DNA of 64,000 nucleotides from Alphaproteobacteria bacterium (GTDB lineage Bacteria > Pseudomonadota > Alphaproteobacteria > SHVV01). The stretch lies in assembly GCA_016869275.1 (NCBI GenBank), contig VGEO01000001.1:50969-114968 (forward strand). The letters run 5' to 3'. Position numbers and translations under genes: made by a program. Of the stretch, positions 61,944 through 64,000 are shown one piece after another. The notes beneath the pieces are model-generated. The model ran no database searches and had not been told where the DNA came from. It was given only the letters and a program-made list of their open reading frames with translations. Numbering within the stretch: position 1 is the first letter of the stretch; each line of letters opens with the position of its first letter.

Positions 61944-63221
61944 TCACGCCGCGGCCGTCACGCGGGCCGGATCGCAGAGCGCGGCGATCACGCAGGCATA
62001 GACCCGGGCGGCATCGACGATGTCCTTGACTGCGCAGCGTTCGTCGGGGCGGCTCAGGTAACGGCCGCTCGGCCCGTAGATGACACCGGGAATTCCGGCG
62101 GCGGCCATCCACGAAGCGTCCGACGCGGCGTACTTCAAATATGTCGCGGGTTGCGGCGCGGTCCCGCGCACCGTGCGATGGGCGCTCGCGACGGCACGAA
62201 CGACCGCCGAGTCGTCGGCGGCATCGAACGGCAGCGGAAAGGTGTCGTTCCGGAACTCGATCGCCCAATCGAGCTCGGGGTCGGTTGCTTTGAGCCCGGC
62301 GAGCAAGCGCTCGAGGTCCTCGGCGATCGAGGCCTGGTTCATGCCGGGAACGATGCGAACGTCGAGCGAAATACTGCAAAGATCGGGGAACAGCGCGGGT
62401 CGTGAGCGATCGTAGGCGGTCGAAATGCCGCCTTGAATCGCGCCGATATTGAACTGCGGCAGCCCGTCGAAGCCGGCCTTCGGCTCGAAGCTCAGCCAGC
62501 CGCCGTCGCGGCGCGCAGGCGCCGGCCGATGGCTCGGGCCGAGGGCGGCGATCACGCGCGCCATCTTCTCGATCGCGTTGACTGCCTCGCCGCCGGTCTG
62601 CGGAGTCGAGAAATGCCGCATCTGGCCGCGGACGTGCAAATCGAGCACGATCGAGGCGGTGTGGCGGGTGCCGATTTCGAGCTCGGTCGGCTCGCCGAGG
62701 ACGAAATAGTCCGCGGTGATCCCGCTCCGCAGCGCGTGCCGCGTTCCGGCACCGCCCCGCAACTCGCCGCACACATGCGCGATGACGACGGTGCCGGCCA
62801 GCGGAATGCCGGCGCGGCGGACGGCTTTGGCAGCGGCGACATACGCCGCATTGGCCGATTTCATATGGACGAAGCCGTAGAGCCAGTCGTCCTCGATCGT
62901 TCCGCCGAACGGGTCCTTGGACCAGCCGTCGCAGACCGGATTGTGGTCGATATGGCCGTTGAAGAGGAGGGTCGGCCCCGGCACGGTCCCGCGCAGGCGA
63001 CCGATGGCATTGACGCTCGGACCCATGTGGATCGACGGCGGGACATCCTGGAGTTCGGCCTCGAGCCCGGCCTCGCGCATACGCGCCGCGAAATAGGTCG
63101 CGACCGCGCGCTCTTCGCCCGACAGGCTCGGGATGCGAAGCGCGCCCTGCGCCAACTCAACGACGCGTGCTTCGGTCAACGCGTCGAGCGCCCGTTCGGT
63201 CCGTTCGTCCATGCTCGCCAT
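61944..63221 (-). CDS. M20 (ArgE/DapE/ACY1) family amidohydrolase
   Basis: A 425-residue di-zinc hydrolase. PTLLFNGHIDHNPVCDGW near residue 95 holds the first zinc His and Asp; YGFVHMKSANAAYVAAAKAV holds the bridging residue position; and CGELRGGAGTRHAL and FVLGEPTELEIGTRHTASIV follow. In the first the usual MKG is MKS, and the catalytic EE pair is read as GELRGG, that is one Glu seen, so activity should be checked. The C-terminal YLKYAASDASWMAAAGIPGV contains the usual Asp-rich zinc site region. ATG at 63221. Substrate may be an N-acyl or carbamoyl amino acid. Confidence 0.85.
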   Translation of the reverse strand: MASMDERTERALDALTEARVVELAQGALRIPSLSGEERAVATYFAARMREAGLEAELQDVPPSIHMGPSVNAIGRLRGTVPGPTLLFNGHIDHNPVCDGWSKDPFGGTIEDDWLYGFVHMKSANAAYVAAAKAVRRAGIPLAGTVVIAHVCGELRGGAGTRHALRSGITADYFVLGEPTELEIGTRHTASIVLDLHVRGQMRHFSTPQTGGEAVNAIEKMARVIAALGPSHRPAPARRDGGWLSFEPKAGFDGLPQFNIGAIQGGISTAYDRSRPALFPDLCSISLDVRIVPGMNQASIAEDLERLLAGLKATDPELDWAIEFRNDTFPLPFDAADDSAVVRAVASAHRTVRGTAPQPATYLKYAASDASWMAAAGIPGVIYGPSGRYLSRPDERCAVKDIVDAARVYACVIAALCDPARVTAAA

Positions 63222-63500
63222 GTTTGATTCTCTCCGTCGCCGCGAATCATAGTCCGCTTGCGAACGCCCAGCCAGCACGGTGCCGCTGGCTTTGTCCGGC
63301 CATCGAACGGTCGATAGAATGCGCCGCTCGGTTTGGTTAGGGCCCGGCGCGAGACTCGGAGACAGTTCGATGCGTCACTACTCTAAGACGATCACCGATG
63401 CCAGCGCTTGGACCCGAGCTATACCGCTTTCACTCCCGACTGGCCGGAACTGACGTTCACCGCCGCGCGCGGCGAGACGGCACCGGTTCCGATCGAAGCG
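63222..63500. other. Region without a recognisable intact gene
   Basis: The 279-nt stretch between the M20 gene and the alcohol-dehydrogenase tail has no intact gene. A GGAGACAG ribosome-like site and ATG at 63371 open only 27 codons. In another frame SYTAFTPDWPELTFTA (about 63420-63465) looks protein-like, so a decayed gene end may be here. Confidence 0.3.
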
Positions 63501-63707
63501 TCACGACGCACGCGGTAGCACGACGAGATTGCCGAAGAACTGCTTGCTGAGAAAATCGGTCTGTGCGCGCTTGAGTTCGGCCAACGGATAAGTCGCGGCG
63601 AGCAACGGTTTGATCCGTCCGGCCCGGATGTGGCCGAGCACGGCCTCGAAGTGCCGCTGCGTGCCGAGACCGACGCCGATCATACGGAGCCGCTTGAGGT
63701 AGAGCAT
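63501..63707 (-). pseudogene. C-terminal remnant of a zinc-type MDR alcohol dehydrogenase
   Basis: The last 68 codons of a medium-chain dehydrogenase: MLYLKRLRMIGVGLGTQRHF, then LGHIRAGRIKPLLAATYPLA, and KQFFGNLVVLP, which is the standard ending of crotonyl-CoA-reductase or quinone-reductase-like MDR proteins. The catalytic and NAD-binding domains are missing. Upstream of about 63707 the minus frame loses similarity and becomes Arg-rich, exactly where plus-strand coding sequence of another family begins. Confidence 0.72.
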
Positions 63708-63710
63708 GCG

Positions 63711-64000
63711 CACACCGGGGCGTTGGCGGGCTCGAACGCAGTGTTCGACGCGCTTTGCGAACAGTACGGGGTCATCCGGGTCGCCGATTTCGATCAATTG
63801 ATCGAGACCGCGGGCTCCTTCACAGCGTTCGGATCTCGCCTGCCGAAAAGCGGCCGGACGGGCACGATTACGATTTCGGGTGGGCAAGTCGGCATGTTGC
63901 TCGACCTGACCGGCCATTCAGGCGTTACGCTCGAAGACCTCACCGAGACGACCCATGCCGACTTGGCGACCGTCTTAGGGCGGCCGGTGCCGATCAGCAA
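63711..64000 (+). pseudogene. Acetate/acyl-CoA ligase (NDP-forming) internal fragment, runs off the right edge
   Basis: An open plus-strand frame of 96 codons to the window end, starting in the middle of an acyl-CoA synthetase: HTGALAGSNAVFDALCEQYG, VIRVADFDQLIETAGSF, then RLPKSGRTGTITISGGQVGM. These mark the flavodoxin-like (succinyl-CoA-synthetase-type) domain; the N-terminal CoA-binding domain is missing. No start codon or ribosome site precedes it, and the N-terminal break coincides with the break of the alcohol-dehydrogenase remnant. The C-terminal part beyond the edge may be intact but is unseen. Confidence 0.7.

Noticed and set aside
1..64000. CRISPR arrays, tRNA/rRNA genes, prophage, insertion sequences, transposases
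   Set aside because: No regular spaced repeats, cloverleaf-like tRNA, rRNA segments, integrases or transposase motifs were recognised on reading both strands.

Overview
The window is a GC-rich, densely packed chromosomal segment. Gene neighbours often overlap by ATGA or GTGA, and GTG and TTG starts are frequent. No rRNA, tRNA, CRISPR array, phage or insertion sequence was seen. The gene families (BtuB/TonB uptake, Liv and BMP importers, molybdenum hydroxylase, N-methylglutamate pathway, PxpABC, PobA) fit a metabolically versatile Gram-negative proteobacterium, most likely an alphaproteobacterium. That placement is inference from gene content, not from a marker gene.

Layout. 1-2.2 kb (minus): a GFA-family protein, a luciferase-like flavin monooxygenase and an N-acyl-D-amino-acid deacylase cut by the left edge. 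2.3-8.9 kb: a cobalamin riboswitch followed by an outer-membrane receptor, lipoprotein binding protein, permease, ATPase and TonB, with a second cobalamin-binding protein facing them that has no signal peptide. 8.9-11 kb: a yjfM-yjfC-yjfL-like trio. 11.1-14.5 kb: soluble transhydrogenase, which appears to start at ATT, and the pncA-pncB pair for NAD salvage. 14.5-25 kb: an aromatic-acid theme, with PobA, an extradiol-type VOC dioxygenase, a MetE-like methyltransferase, an AhpD-like protein, a Liv-type importer and a Rieske ring-hydroxylating dioxygenase.

25-41 kb holds the most unusual assembly. A BMP-type importer lies next to a creatininase-like hydrolase, CoxG, a CoxMSL-like molybdenum hydroxylase, HyuA/HyuB (hydantoinase/oxoprolinase), a frameshifted solute-binding protein and an IclR regulator, with a 17-bp palindrome before hyuA. 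The substrate is not known. 42-52.1 kb is a complete N-methylglutamate pathway for methylamine (mgdABCD, a XRE-cupin regulator, mgsABC, gmaS). Side by side, the two blocks suggest uptake and opening of an N-methylated cyclic amide or hydantoin-like compound, with released methylamine passed through N-methylglutamate. This link is a hypothesis.

52-64 kb: CdsA, a broken SDR, a three-gene beta-oxidation operon (acyl-CoA dehydrogenase, thiolase, FadB-like), PxpBC converging on PxpA, a quinone oxidoreductase and an M20 amidohydrolase. At the right edge an alcohol-dehydrogenase tail and an acyl-CoA synthetase fragment abut head to head, marking a rearrangement scar. Several broken genes (about 25.9, 40.75, 53.2 and 63.7 kb) could be true decay or, for the two single-frame changes, assembly indels.
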